DNA from: Margaritispora aquatica
Lineage: Eukaryota > Ascomycota > Leotiomycetes > Helotiales > Discinellaceae
Assembly: GCA_007644065.1 (NCBI GenBank)
Contig: VJWN01000005.1
Coordinates: 1,674,001 to 1,738,000, forward strand
Length of the DNA: 64,000 bases
Reading direction: 5' to 3'
This document shows, one piece after another, positions 1 to 11,167 of this stretch (position 1 is its first letter; every line of letters starts with the position of its first letter). Made by a program: the position numbers and the translations under genes. The notes beneath the pieces are model-generated. The model searched no databases. It was not told the DNA's origin and saw nothing but the letters and a program-made list of their open reading frames with translations.

Positions 1-898
1 CACCGCGGATGACCTTAACCTCAACGACTTCCGCTTTGAGCTTGATAATCCAGTCAACCAGGGTGATGAGTTGTGAAATCATTCTTTCAGCATCACCGTC
101 ATAGGTATTGCGGCCACAGGCCACCCTAACTTCTGGAATACGTAGGTCCCTCCAACAGGGCGAGTTTCTGATGCGAACGAAATTGAGGAGTCCTTCAAGT
201 GATGTGAAGTAGTCAATCAAGCTACCTCCTTCGTCTGGAATGATGATAGCACCTCGCAGAGCAGACGGTGTGCTTTGGCTTTCAAGACCTGGGATAGGGG
301 TCTTCCTTTCGCGCTCGTAGAAGAAGTCGCCAACGTAAAGTTGACGCTCATCATAATCATACCAGGCGAGTGAATCTGGAGTATGACCTGGGACATGTAA
401 GAACTGTATGAGACGAATAGTAGCTTCCTCAGTTCTGATATACTCGCGATGCTTTATCCAAATCGAAATTGTGTACTCAGGAAGAAGCACTCCCAGAGAT
501 CTGGACAATGAACGCGCTGGGAGGTCTTGGAGAACGAAATTTGGATTGAATGCCGAAGCTATTATTGAGGGATTTGCAGATGAGAATCCAGGTAGGCCTA
601 GAATACGGTCGTAGTGACAATGTGAACAAATGATCACATACTTCTTCTCTCCACCTAGATTGAGAGGTTGGTATTCATTATCGGGTATAGGATAATTTTC
701 TATGAAATCTCGAAGTGAGGTGATTTGCAAGCCCTGCTTTCGGGGAGCATTGCAACCTGTATCCGTGATCAAAACGTGTTCAGCATACAGCTTGACATAG
801 ATATAAGGCTGTTCATCATAAGCATCATCCTCGATGATGAGAAAAGTTGTTGGGTTGAATTTTCGACATATGAAGCTTGTGGTTGGAGGCACATTCAT
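1..898 (-). CDS. Metallo-beta-lactamase-fold protein (C-terminus off window)
   Basis: The reverse strand is open from an ATG at 898 to the left edge, giving about 299 codons without a stop, so the gene is cut by the window. The frame shows the landmarks of the metallo-beta-lactamase superfamily: a TDTG segment (residues 45-48), a metal-binding motif SHCHYDRILG (92-101), HVPGHTPDS with the second-half histidine, and YVGDFFY carrying the bridging Asp. Family members are metal-dependent hydrolases acting on thioesters, lactones or glutathione conjugates; the substrate here cannot be read. The oddity is the motif HCHYDR where HxHxDH is expected: the last metal-binding His is Arg. An in-frame stop lies about 85 nt upstream of the chosen ATG, so no longer single-exon N-terminus exists; an upstream exon is not excluded. 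The family call is firm, the activity is not. Confidence 0.8.
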   Translation of the reverse strand, partial: MNVPPTTSFICRKFNPTTFLIIEDDAYDEQPYIYVKLYAEHVLITDTGCNAPRKQGLQITSLRDFIENYPIPDNEYQPLNLGGEKKYVIICSHCHYDRILGLPGFSSANPSIIASAFNPNFVLQDLPARSLSRSLGVLLPEYTISIWIKHREYIRTEEATIRLIQFLHVPGHTPDSLAWYDYDERQLYVGDFFYERERKTPIPGLESQSTPSALRGAIIIPDEGGSLIDYFTSLEGLLNFVRIRNSPCWRDLRIPEVRVACGRNTYDGDAERMISQLITLVDWIIKLKAEVVEVKVIRG

Positions 899-1570
899 AA
901 TAGACTGCCCTACCCAGGTCCCCACCTGTTGGTTGCCAAAGGAGTTAGCATGAAATCCTAACGAAAGAAGGGGATTTCACAAAGAGCAACTAGGGAGTTG
1001 AAGGAACTGGAGGTGAGGCCGAGACTCTGCTACTCAAGAGCGTGCGCTGTCCGGGCTCTTACCTATAACGTTTTCTGACGAAGGATGGATGTCTGAAGGA
1101 TTTATGTATTGCACGGTCAACCAAGTGAAAGAGAATTGTCAGATGATGAGACAATAAGAATTTGGATTCATTGGAGAAATGGTAGAAACATGAAATGAAA
1201 CATCTTTCCGAAGTAGATGAATACTGGGGGAGATTTGTTCCTGCCACTTAGTTTCATGACAAGGAAAGTACAATGGAGTTGAGTGAAGTTGAGTTTGAAA
1301 CTTCAAGTTGGGATGAAGTAGAACTCAAAGTGTCAAAGGGATCGCTTATGAATGTCTGATATCCGGCTGTAAGGCCTCGGCATTCTTTCTCCAACGGCTG
1401 AAGGTTTATAGCAGAACCATAACCACAATAACCATTACATGTACAGCAAAGTTAGACAAGACTTCGAGAGTCCTTTGAATCGGCTGCATACTGCATACTG
1501 CACACACAGAAGGCATCCTGCAGCGGAACAAATCTTACAGACATATCCTCGGGCCAGATCACCGGGCTGT
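899..1570. other. Intergenic, no gene seen
   Basis: This stretch lies upstream of the metallo-beta-lactamase gene. I find only short unsupported frames and no RNA gene. It probably holds that gene's promoter and 5' leader. Confidence 0.5.
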
Positions 1571-2350
1571 TTACTTGGCGGAGAACGCGTTCGAAATCAC
1601 GACCTTCGAAACACGCGATGCGCCAGAAGTCATCGCAACCTCTCCAAGCGCCGACAACGTTCTGGTCACGTTCGCAGAATTCCCTAGAGCACTCCAGTCA
1701 CAATCTGAAATCGTGAACCAATCTTGGATGTCAAAGCACCTTTGTTCGTAGTGGAGATTCAAACTTCATCTGACCTGGAAGCTTTGTCGGGAAATGTGGG
1801 AATGTCCTCGAATATGCGCCGACTCTGCGACTCCTTCTCGGCATATCCATCTTGGAGCCTGTCAATAATGGATGAACTAATGCTATTCTTGCGCCGTTGT
1901 TCAGTGTTGACTACCAAGATGCCTGTGATCAATGCCGCCGGCAGTCGTTTGATCAAGGTATAGAAGAATCCTTGAGACCTTCTATATTGCATCCACAGCC
2001 ATAGTCCTCACGCGTCGTAAGGAATTCGAAATTGGAATCTTGAGCGCTTGAATGCTTTCATGGGCATCGGCTTTTTCCTCCTGCGCGCTTGTATTGTTGG
2101 AACTTGGCGCTTCGAGATTGAAAAGGACCCGCCACATCTTATTCCTGTTACCCAGTTGATACCATGTACATATGTTTCTTCGGAACCACGCGTGTGGCTT
2201 GAGTAGGGTCGAGAAGGTCTGAGCAGGCATCTGCATCTCATCTTCAGAGCGTGCTGAAGGTTTGACTGGTTCGGGTTTGATGTTGGCGGGATCTGGCAGT
2301 TCTCTCTGGTGCGACCAGGGGCCGTCCCCACGGAAAATCGAAACAGTCAA
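1571..2350 (-). pseudogene. Broken frames, possibly XPF/Rad1-like relic
   Basis: Three overlapping reverse-strand frames (1982-2350, 1759-1992, 1571-1762) follow one another with frameshifts and no plausible introns. The middle one contains KRLPAALITGILVVNTE, which closely resembles the helicase-like-domain segment of XPF/Rad1 endonucleases (R-hP-x-L-hTGIhV). It is followed by a looser match around NSISSSIIDRL, where XPF has T-S-x-E-A-F-I-x-R-L. After the next frame break, a run reading PLRTKVL-stop-HPRLV could correspond to the XPF LRxLFLR..WPRF segment, now with a stop. I read this as the remains of an XPF-family copy that has lost most of its length. The assignment rests on memory of the family without an alignment, so it is tentative. 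The alternative is a chance match inside non-coding DNA. Confidence 0.35.
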
Positions 2351-2928
2351 AATGTTCGGCTAAATGAGATCGATAGGTTGTCGATCATCCTCCTTCACCT
2401 CATCCATCTTGACTCAGATCACTCGACAGGTACCGGAACCCTGAGAAGTATTGTTCAAATCTGAGAGTGCCTTTTCTTTGTTTCAATTCCAATTTCAATC
2501 TCATAGTTGAGAGCTAGTCAATTCCATCTTGTTCTTAGTCCTTTACTTTCCTCGAATTCTTCTTTTTGTTACTCAGCTCTTCTTTCACTTACTATTGCCC
2601 TTCGGTTAAAATTCACTCTTTGTTGTTATTGTACTTGAATCATGAACAGCGAACAGTGTCAATAATACCAGTTGTTATTGTTAGCTTTTCAATGCTATTC
2701 ACAAACATTCTTGTTATATTGTTGTTCACGCTGGGCGTCTATTAACCCATAATTTTCCTACGCTTCAACTTCATTTCCTACTATACCAAATATCAAATTC
2801 CACAACTTTCTACCAAACTTTCGCAACCACGCAAATACATCCGAAACTTACATACACGATAAAAATCATCTCGCAGGACGAGCTACAACAAAACCTACCT
2901 AATTCAGAAACCCACGAAGAACATCAAC
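2351..2928. promoter_or_regulatory. Pyrimidine-rich leader/promoter of LPMO-like gene
   Basis: These 580 bases are T/C-rich (repeated TTCTTT, CTTTC and ACTTTC runs) and end in an A/C-rich leader directly before the ATG at 2929, a common arrangement for strongly expressed fungal genes. No specific factor site is claimed. Confidence 0.4.
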
Positions 2929-4365
2929 ATGAAATCAAATTCGCTTCAACTTCGGGCAATGGCAGCCACTTGTCTGCTTGCGCTCATCCCATCCACCACT
3001 GCTCACACCTGGGTTGAAGAAATTAGGCTCATCGCTTCCAATGGTTCTTACACAGGAGCTGCTGGATATCCCCGGGCCTTCTCCACCCGAGCCGTCAAGG
3101 GAGGGGACAACAACCTTCACACAATAGTTGGCAATATTGCAAACACCGTTCCCATGTGTGCGGCGGCTCAAACTGTCGGAACACAAAGCGCAGGATTCAA
3201 TCGTCTCAAGGCTGCTGCAAATGATCATATAGCATTGCGATATGAAGAGAATGGCCATGTTACAGTGCCAGGATCCCCTCCAGGGAAGCCAGCAGGAAGA
3301 GGAACTGTTTTTATTTATGGCACCAAAGATCCAAAGAACACCGATACTTTGTTGGGTATCCATGGGCAATGGAATGCTGATGGTAGCGGAGGAGATAAGC
3401 GAGGAAAGCTTATTGCCACACGCAATTTCGATGATGGCAAATGCTTCCAAGCTGGAGCTAGAAGCGCAATTGGACCAGTCAGAGCTGCGGCTCTTAGCAC
3501 CAACGGCAATACTGAGGTCTTTTGCCAGAACGACATCCAGCTTCCAGCAGATATGGGCACATCAGGTACCTACGCTCTATACTGGGTATGGGATTGGCCA
3601 ACATTATGGTCAAACGGCGCCCTTAATAGCAACGAAATCTACACCTCTTGCATCGATATTGATGTCGCATCCACTCCTGTCCCTGCTTCTGGCTCATTTT
3701 CTGCATCTCAATCTGGCGCAAACATCAACTCCGCTGCCATCGCAGAGCAAATGAGCAAAGCCTTCATTGTTGATCCAACAAAGCCTTTCCAGGTAGCGTC
3801 AGATACTATCGGTCCCGTTCAACCAGCTGGTGATAAATCCGTTCCCAGAGTCATTCTCACGGCCCTTACTGGTTCAGGCTCTGGTTCTGGATCATTGCCA
3901 GCAACATCTGCCGCTGGATCCTCTTCGGCAGCCAAGGCATCTTTAGCTCCATCCTCATCGGCTGCCAAGGCTTCCTCTGTACCAGCACCGTCCGCCAAGA
4001 CCTCCACAACTCAAACGCAAGCGAGCTCCTCAGTCGCCAAAGCACCCAAATCGTCTGTCACCCCATCGCCCAACGCAGGTTTCCTCACCGTCACGGTAGC
4101 AATGCCAACTACCATTGAAAAGACAGTCACCGTCTTTATGCCTCAGTCAAGTTCTGTTTCTGCACCCTCAAAGCCAAAGGCATCTGCTGGCGTGGCTGAG
4201 AATAACACTGGAGGTGTCTTCGTCTCCATTGCTCCTTCATCTACTACTGTTGCCTTTGTACCTGTTTCAACGGCTAGTGGTCTTTACACTACTGGGACAG
4301 CAGTTCCTACGCCTCAGCCGTTCTTGAAGAAGGGTGCTGCTATTCGTGGTCGTCGGTGGTGGTGA
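2929..4365 (+). CDS. Secreted DUF7492-type / LPMO-like protein, Ser/Ala-rich tail
   Basis: An uninterrupted 478-residue frame. Residues 1-25 form a signal peptide (hydrophobic MAATCLLALIP core, cleavage after STTA), so the mature chain would start with His26 (HTWVEEI). A free N-terminal His is the first ligand of the copper histidine brace in lytic polysaccharide monooxygenases and related X325/BIM1 proteins. The globular part (about 26-300), with the opening pattern HTWVEE..SNGSYTGAAGYPRAF, resembles fungal secreted proteins that I recall as the DUF7492 group. The second brace His cannot be identified; candidates are in NNLH, NDHI, NGHV and GIHG. From about 310 to 440 the protein is a Ser/Ala/Thr/Pro-rich, probably O-glycosylated linker, ending in a basic GRRWW tail without a GPI signal. 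Secretion is well supported; oxidative activity is inference. Confidence 0.8.
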   Translation: MKSNSLQLRAMAATCLLALIPSTTAHTWVEEIRLIASNGSYTGAAGYPRAFSTRAVKGGDNNLHTIVGNIANTVPMCAAAQTVGTQSAGFNRLKAAANDHIALRYEENGHVTVPGSPPGKPAGRGTVFIYGTKDPKNTDTLLGIHGQWNADGSGGDKRGKLIATRNFDDGKCFQAGARSAIGPVRAAALSTNGNTEVFCQNDIQLPADMGTSGTYALYWVWDWPTLWSNGALNSNEIYTSCIDIDVASTPVPASGSFSASQSGANINSAAIAEQMSKAFIVDPTKPFQVASDTIGPVQPAGDKSVPRVILTALTGSGSGSGSLPATSAAGSSSAAKASLAPSSSAAKASSVPAPSAKTSTTQTQASSSVAKAPKSSVTPSPNAGFLTVTVAMPTTIEKTVTVFMPQSSSVSAPSKPKASAGVAENNTGGVFVSIAPSSTTVAFVPVSTASGLYTTGTAVPTPQPFLKKGAAIRGRRWW

Positions 4366-6116
4366 TTCCTCATCGGATGATGCATTGGACTTGTGGGAGA
4401 TCGGAATCCTACATCGTTTGCATTACGGACTCGGAACCATTTCATCAACACACATACGCACACACACCTCTCTCACCTTATCTCACCTTCTGTACATAGT
4501 CCACAATAAAGAGGAGAAGGATCAGGCAACTGAACTGAAATTGCATTTACGGAGGGGCATGGAAATTTGGCGCTTGTGTTTTTGCATTTGCATTTTTGAA
4601 CTTTACATCGGAAACGGAAACGGCGCTGGGGAATTGCGGGATAGGAAACAGGAAGCAGGAAACAGGATGCAAAGAAGGAAGGAAGATACCCCCGGGAACC
4701 CGCTCATTTTATTGCTTTATTCGTTTGGTCTGGTCTGGTCTGGTTTGGTTTGCATGGTTTTGCTGAACCTCCTGGTTTGAGGAGGCCGGTGCATTTGTTT
4801 GTCTGTTTGTCTGTTTATGTCTTAAAGTACATTGTCTTTGTCGATGTTGGTGGTGTAGATACCCAGCCTGAGATGGAAATCAAATGATTGAAATAAATAC
4901 TAAGATCTTGGTTTATGTGAAAAATAATTTGTGCTATTTTGATTGCGATGTGATGTGATGTGATGCAATGTGATTTGATCTGGCTTGACTGTGAGAGGAT
5001 AAGAACTGGTAATCCAATACAATCCAATATACTGTGCTGTGATTTGTTGCGAACTCGTGATATGATGCGATGTAAAGCCCTCTCCCTATGGCATCGTAGT
5101 AGCGAGTAGAGTTAGAGTAACGACGTTGAACATTCCAAAAAAACGGTGGAATCGTGCAACGTGCAACGTGCAACGAGTAGTAAGGTAAGGTAAGGTAAGG
5201 TATCTTTTTTTGGTAGCGGCCAACATGTATTCCGTGACGAAGAATCCTATGCTCTATCTATCTATCTGGCAAGTGATGATATCGACATCAACCCCGATTG
5301 AAAGGCATTGGTGGATTTGAACCTGGGTGGTGGTGGCAGTGACAGGATAGGTAGATGTGGGGGAGGGGGATGGGGGAGGGTTGGTTGGAGAAATGGTGTC
5401 GATTCTGGTAGACCGTGGACTGTGGACTGGAGAGTGTAGAGTGGAGAGGGTAGACTGGAGAGGGTAGGTATGTATATATAGGATATGATGAGATGAGATG
5501 AGATGAGATGAGTTGAGAGATGAGAGGTGGCGATGATGATGGACACCAAATCACAATTGGCGAAATGATGTTAGAATGAAAGATATAATTCTTTGTAGGG
5601 AGTGGAGATGGGTAGATAGGTACCTACCTACCTACCTATCTAAGTGGTTATGATCCCGTGCTTGTAGAAGTGAAGCAGTGATAGAAGTCACAAATGTGGA
5701 TGTTGGTATTGATGTTAAGAACTTTCAAGGAAGGGGGGAGAATGGGGAGAGTTGCAGAATCGAGTGCGTTCATTACCTATGATGGTAGAGATTGGGTTAA
5801 ATTATGTATCATGTATCATGTGTTGAGATGGTAGGCAGGAGGGGGCAAGTAGAAGGCAGCAGAATAGCAATCTGACTTTTAGAAAACACTGTGGACTTGG
5901 TGTGAGGGTATCTAGGGCATGATTTTATTCCTAAGCTAACTCGAACTTCGCCGATACTTCGAGATTTCGTTGAAAGCAGCGCTTTTGACTGTGGCTCATG
6001 TCCCTCATCAGATTCTTGTCTGTCTGGATTATGGCTCTCACCCAATCTTGTCGTTTATCACGACTCTCTCCGTGTCATTCTTCAACCTTCAGGTCCCTGT
6101 CATTTACCATCTCAAC
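4366..6116. other. Intergenic with many microsatellites
   Basis: This lies between the 3' ends of the LPMO-like gene and the convergent cyclophilin gene. It carries short tandem repeats: three copies of GTGCAAC near 5154-5174, GTAAG repeats at 5180-5203, GATGA repeats at 5485-5512, and TACC repeats at 5621-5640. Long reverse frames here are low-complexity by-products of these repeats. Confidence 0.6.
5485..5512. repeat. (GATGA)n microsatellite
   Basis: Five or so copies of GATGA in direct tandem, read directly from the sequence. Confidence 0.85.
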
Positions 6117-7195
6117 TCACATCTCACCACACATCGCAACAACGACATCCAAATTCGGGGCATCCTTCCCTCTATACCCCGTCTTCGTCATCTCGACCTT
6201 CTTCAGCGTATCCATACCATCCACCACCTTGCCAAACACGACATGTTTGCCGTCCAAAAACGGAGTCGGCACGGTCGTGATGAAGAACTGAGAGCCGTTC
6301 CCATTCGGCCCGGCGTTCGCCATGGACAGCAAGCCTGGCGTGTTGTGCTTCACCGTGAAGTTCTCGTCGGCGAACGTCTTGGTGTTGTAGATGCACGTGC
6401 TGCCGGTGCCGTCGCCGTTGAGAAAGTCGCCACCTTGGATCATGAAATCTTTGATCTGTGGGTGGGGAGTGGTGGTTAGTTTTAATGCTAGGTGGGAGAG
6501 AGGAGAATGGGAGTGTATGGTGGAGGATGGGTGTGGAGGAGTGTGTGAGAAGGGAACTGTAGGAAAGCACCTAGACTTACAATGCGGTGGAATTTCGAGC
6601 CTTTGTAACCCTCTGGTCTCCCTAAGTGATTCTTATGCTCGCCTGTGCAGAACTGCCTGAAGTTCTCGGCTGTCTTGGGCACGACATTGTTGAAGAGCTC
6701 GAATGTGATACGACCTAATGGTTCTCCTGTTCCCTATTAGTTTTGCTCTGCTTCTGTAACGCTTCTTGTTGTCCCATGCTCTCTTCGCTAAGCAAAGCGG
6801 TCACGCCTAATCCTCAACGCTTGTGCCATGCACGAGACATGAAGGGAGGACCAGGGAAGAGATCCCAGTCACATGACATGTAAACGAATTTGAGATCTGA
6901 GGTGCGTTTCGTGGAACATAGCACCACAGGTCGGAGTTGAAGGCGGGGTAGATAGAATGAAGGGAGTACGAACCTCCAACTGTGATATCAAAGAAGACCC
7001 TGTGATACTGTATCAGCTACTACACTGTAGAGTTACAATCGAAGTCACAGCTACAAATGAAACCCCAGCACAACCACTCATCCCGTGATATCAAAATGCC
7101 AATTCTGCCAGTCGTGGGACTGCAAATAGGGGAAAGGAAAGGGGGAAGCTGACATACAAAGGATTGCCCGAGGCCGGAAGCTGAGTCGGTGCCAT
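6117..7195 (-). CDS. cyp3: Cyclophilin H-type peptidyl-prolyl cis-trans isomerase
   Basis: Four exons join cleanly: 7158-7195, 6974-6999, 6581-6726 and 6117-6455, giving 182 residues. The join starts MAPTQ and reads [17 protein letters not shown] across three exons. Family motifs are intact: [29 protein letters not shown] (catalytic Arg in FHRI), GSQFFIT, and [14 protein letters not shown] with the cyclosporin-site Trp/His position occupied by His. The opening NPLVFFD, the E-H-K-N-H-L-G-R-P insertion after FCTGE and the terminal CGEM match cyclophilin H (human PPIH, fungal Cyp3), which binds the U4/U6 snRNP protein Prp4. Spliceosomal partnership is from the family, not from this sequence. Intron 2 begins with an uncommon GTTCGT donor and uses the second of two AGs to keep frame. 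Confidence 0.93.
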
Positions 7196-8700
7196 GATTC
7201 GATTGTGATCTCGCCGCCTCAAGTGCTCACAGTGCTTTTTCTTCTCTGCAGAGCAGAGTGGTGGAGGGTGGCTCTACCTGATTGTCTGAATGAGGAATAA
7301 TCTGGATCTTCAACGGGTCAGAGTTGATCCGTTGCTGGTGGTCGTGGTTGTGCTCCAGCTCCAGCTCCAGCTCCTGCGGGTGGTCCGGTGTCCAGGTTGT
7401 GTGGCCGGCGGGGGCGGCGAGGACTTTCGTAAACAGCGGGTATCACCAGATCCGTAAAGTACGGCAAGGTAGGTAAGGTATTATAGCACGCGTGAACTTT
7501 ACGGGTATAGTACGGCTAATGGAATTAATCAAAGAAGGCAACGAAGTAATCCCGAAGAAGAGGCGAGATCGGATCCGAAATACTGCCTTCTTTGGGGTAT
7601 TGGTATTGGGTACTGGGAATTCGAGAACCGAGAATCGTGTAATAGAAAAAAAAACTGTAAGGCACGAGGTTAATATGGTGACGCCGTTGATTGTGCAGCG
7701 AAATTGAGGCTATGCTCTTGGAAAACGTTTGTTGCGGTCGAATAATATGTGGAGGAATTGAGGGGTGAAAAATGTAAGCTGCAGGATTAATGTATGGATG
7801 GTGCGGCGAGGGATTTTTGGTCCTCGTATGTGGAATCGGTGTCCTCGTATGTGGAATCGGTGGAATCCAAATCCAAAATGTCGGGGTTCTGAGAGGCCGG
7901 TTGTTGATTGTGAGGTGAGGTTGTCCTGGTGTTCAAGTGATCATACAATGCGGGAGTCGACTTGCTGCTGCTGTTGCTGATGGTGGGGTTTTCTCGGCAG
8001 CGGCCTTTGAATGGCGATGACAAAGAAGTTTTTTCGGAAGTGAGTGGTTGGAGATAAGGTGGTGATCGACGGCTAGGCGATAAGAGAAGGGAAAGAGAAA
8101 GGAAAGGTGAGTATGTAAGGCAATGTGGAACATGGAGCAATAATCATTGGAGGTTGTGGAGAGAGACAAGACAAGACAAGACAGGACATGATCAGTGGGG
8201 AAAAAACTGTCAAATCTTTCAAAGACACAAAGAGTGAGTTCACCTCCCCTTCACTTGATGCTTTGATTTTGCTCGCAACGTTGGACTCAGAGTTGCGGTG
8301 ACCATTTTGTTTTTGTGTTTGAGGGGGGTCTTTTTGCAACTTAAATCTGAAGTTGGTATTGGGTGGACTTTGTTTTTATGGTTAAAGATAACGTAGTCCT
8401 GAGACATGTCCATCCATATCCCCCAGGTAGGGTACGACTTGGCATCGCTTGGACCTTGAGAATAAGACAATTTACCGCCATGGATGGAGAGCCAGAGTCA
8501 AAGGCATTATTTATTTATTAGACATTGACTTCAACGAATACCGGAGTAATCACAGCCAGGAGAATTGATTTGATATTGAAACATTCCAAGTCCAAGTCCA
8601 GTTCTTTGGAGATGGAGTTGAGATGAGATATCAGGAGCGGACGTTTGACTGTCAATCAATCTGGATGTTTGTTACTCCGACGTGAGTCTCTCGTTAAGTG

Positions 8701-8714
8701 CCTAGGTACCTAGG
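8701..8714. repeat. Perfect palindrome CCTAGGTACCTAGG
   Basis: CCTAGGTACCTAGG equals its own reverse complement. GGTACC-centred palindromes recur elsewhere in the window (see 32568-32589). Confidence 0.8.
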
Positions 8715-10537
8715 TAACAATCAAGCTTTTAATCTACCAAGGGATTCCCCGACATGGTTGAGAAATGAGATACAGCTAACGCATACCGAGTGTGAGCTTG
8801 CACCTTCGTTCATTTGGTTTTCATTTGGTTACTCTACCTAGGAAGTAATAGGTAAGTATTGGATGAGGTTTAAATGTTTAGCAGGGGGTATTGGGTTAGT
8901 GATCAAGCGATAGATAGTTTCAGGACATGTCGTGTATCCGTCAGTAAATTGTGTGGCGTGACTAGACTGGACTTTTCTCTGAGTAGGTAGAGGCTCTTCA
9001 TCTGCAAGCAGCCTCTCTTTCGAGATCTCGAACCGGGCCGAAAGTACTCCTATACTACTCTGTACCACTCTGTACGACTCGCGAGCTTCATCTCTTGTTA
9101 TGGTTGTTCCACAACACGCACAGTCGCTCAGGAGAAGATGTCAGATTCCCCAGATATCGATATCTGACATCCAACGCTTGGATATCTCTACGGCCATTTC
9201 CCATTATCCATCATCCCTCATCCATCAAAGTCACGTAACGAACTTTGATCGACCATCCGGCCAAGCCGGATGAAAGATCATGTTCATCGTCGGGCGCTTC
9301 TGGGCTTTGCGATTCGTTCTGTCATATGCACAGTGATGCCAAGCAAGCTGGAGAGAAAGTCTGGAGAGTCTGGAGAGAGAGAGAGAGAGAGCAAAGGCGC
9401 TAAAATCCTCCGACCTGCCGATTCCGATTTATCCATTATCCACCTGCAGGAGAGAGGGGTTGGACTTGGATGATGGCGAAAGGATTACTGTAAAGAGAGA
9501 GGCAGGGCAAAAAGAAGTTGTCATACCACCCCAAAAGTATACAATATGAGTGAGCGATTTGAATGATACTACTCTAACCTATGATATAATGTGATATGAC
9601 CCGGCTTTAGACTCCTGACCTCGTCAAGAATAAAAGAGAGGGGCGGAAAGGTTCACTTTGTTTGTCCAAAGATGTGATTGAGTGAGGCGAGGTGAGGTGA
9701 GGTGAGATCTTTTACTCTTTGCTGTCGCCCGTCTGTCTGTCTGCTGTCATCGGATCATACGAGGGCCGAGAGGGGGGGGAATGGGAGAGGGAGTGAGTGA
9801 GAATGAGATGGGTATGGGTATGGGAATGGGAATAATTGGGAATGGGAATAATTGGGAATAATCGGGCGCAGCAGCATTCAATTAATTATTATCTTTGACG
9901 TGATGATGATGATGATTACAAGTATAATTATGGATACTCTATCTAAGGTATGGTAAGGTATATGATTATGTGTGAATGAAACAACATGGGATTTCTCTCT
10001 CACATACCTCTATATATAATTTGTATTCGTAAATCTTGCAGGTGTTCCATGTGCTAGGTATGTATTGTGTAAGGTGTATTGTGAAAGGTGGTGATTAGAC
10101 GCTTGTCGATATCCTCACTCGTCACAAACACAAACACAAACGTCACAAAAACGAAGGTATTCGCAGCCAGTCCCTTTAGTCTCCACCGTGGCGATCCTCC
10201 TCCAAGCCCAGCCTGCAACTGCAAGCCTTGGATACAAAACTCACCATTCATCGTTCAGGTCACCACCCATTTACTTGTCACCACCACCAACCCACCACCC
10301 ACCATCCATTGCGGTCCAAGCCTAGACCAGCACACTAAAGCACTCGTGGTTGCAGTGGTTTGGTAGTGGCTCACCCTTGGTCGTCCTTGGTTTCAAGGCT
10401 AAGTCCGAAAGTAAAGCAAAAAGCTGAAGCTGAGAGTCAATGGGAACTTGAGTCAATAACGTTGGACCTCCCCCCCCGTCCATTATTTCTAGCATTCTCG
10501 ACCCCCGTCAATAACAATTCATCCTCCATTCTTGTTG

Positions 10538-10596
10538 CTTGTCTCTTGTCTCTTGTCTCTTGTCTCTTGAACTTGAACTTGAACTTGAACTTGAAC
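10538..10596. repeat. Compound (TTGTCTC)n(TTGAAC)n repeat
   Basis: About four copies of TTGTCTC run directly into five copies of TTGAAC, upstream of the RING gene. Read directly from the sequence. Confidence 0.85.
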
Positions 10597-11167
10597 TACA
10601 ACAAATACTGGGTGTGTCGCCGTCATTCAATCTGAATCATTTGGTTTCATCATTGCCTTCCAGGCTGTCGCTCACCATTCGAATATTGCATTCCCATTCG
10701 ACAAATGTCTTTTACGCTCTCTGTCTCTAATATCGATAAATAATCCTTCTGATACAACATACAGCGGGTAATATTATACCAAAAGGAGACTATCACCAAA
10801 GGAGATCTGACACTGACCGCGAGAGACAAAGAAGCGAGAGAGCGGAGCCCAGAGGAGCCCTGTTCTGACCTGTCCTTCCCTGGCTTTACCCATAATCCAT
10901 AACCCATACCCTCCAGCCTTCCAACCCTTCACCCTTTGCCCTGCAATCAGCCGTTCCTTTGTTGGCCGGTACGACGCAAACCCGCAGCGCTCTTACATCC
11001 TCGCCCTCAGAGGAGCCGTCGAGATGGTTGTCATTAATCCGCTCGTGGTCCATGTACTTCATGTTGTAGAGAGATCCATCCAGCTTCGACAGCGGAATCT
11101 CGGTGGAACAGGATCCATCACTCCTCACGCTCAAGCTCAAGCAACGACAACTTCAGCTTCACCGGCA

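Larger units (their letters stand above)
7196..11167. other. 4-kb divergent intergenic, repeat-rich
   Basis: This is the shared upstream space of the cyclophilin gene (leftward) and the RING gene (rightward). It holds simple repeats including CAGCTC near 7353-7375, ACAAG near 8168-8188, GA near 9373-9391, TGGGAATAAT near 9820-9860, and TTGTCTC/TTGAAC at 10538-10596. It also holds a perfect 14-bp palindrome at 8701-8714. No credible gene is visible; predicted frames are compositional. The last kilobase is pyrimidine-rich as expected of a promoter. Confidence 0.55.

Noticed and set aside
2935..3450. 171-codon reverse frame inside the LPMO-like gene
   Set aside because: It is antisense to a clearly coding sequence and shows no motif; it reflects codon bias of the forward gene.
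11024..11167. 48-residue N-terminal extension of the RING protein
   Set aside because: In frame but without coding character; the ATG at 11168 directly precedes a typical N-terminus and membrane segment.
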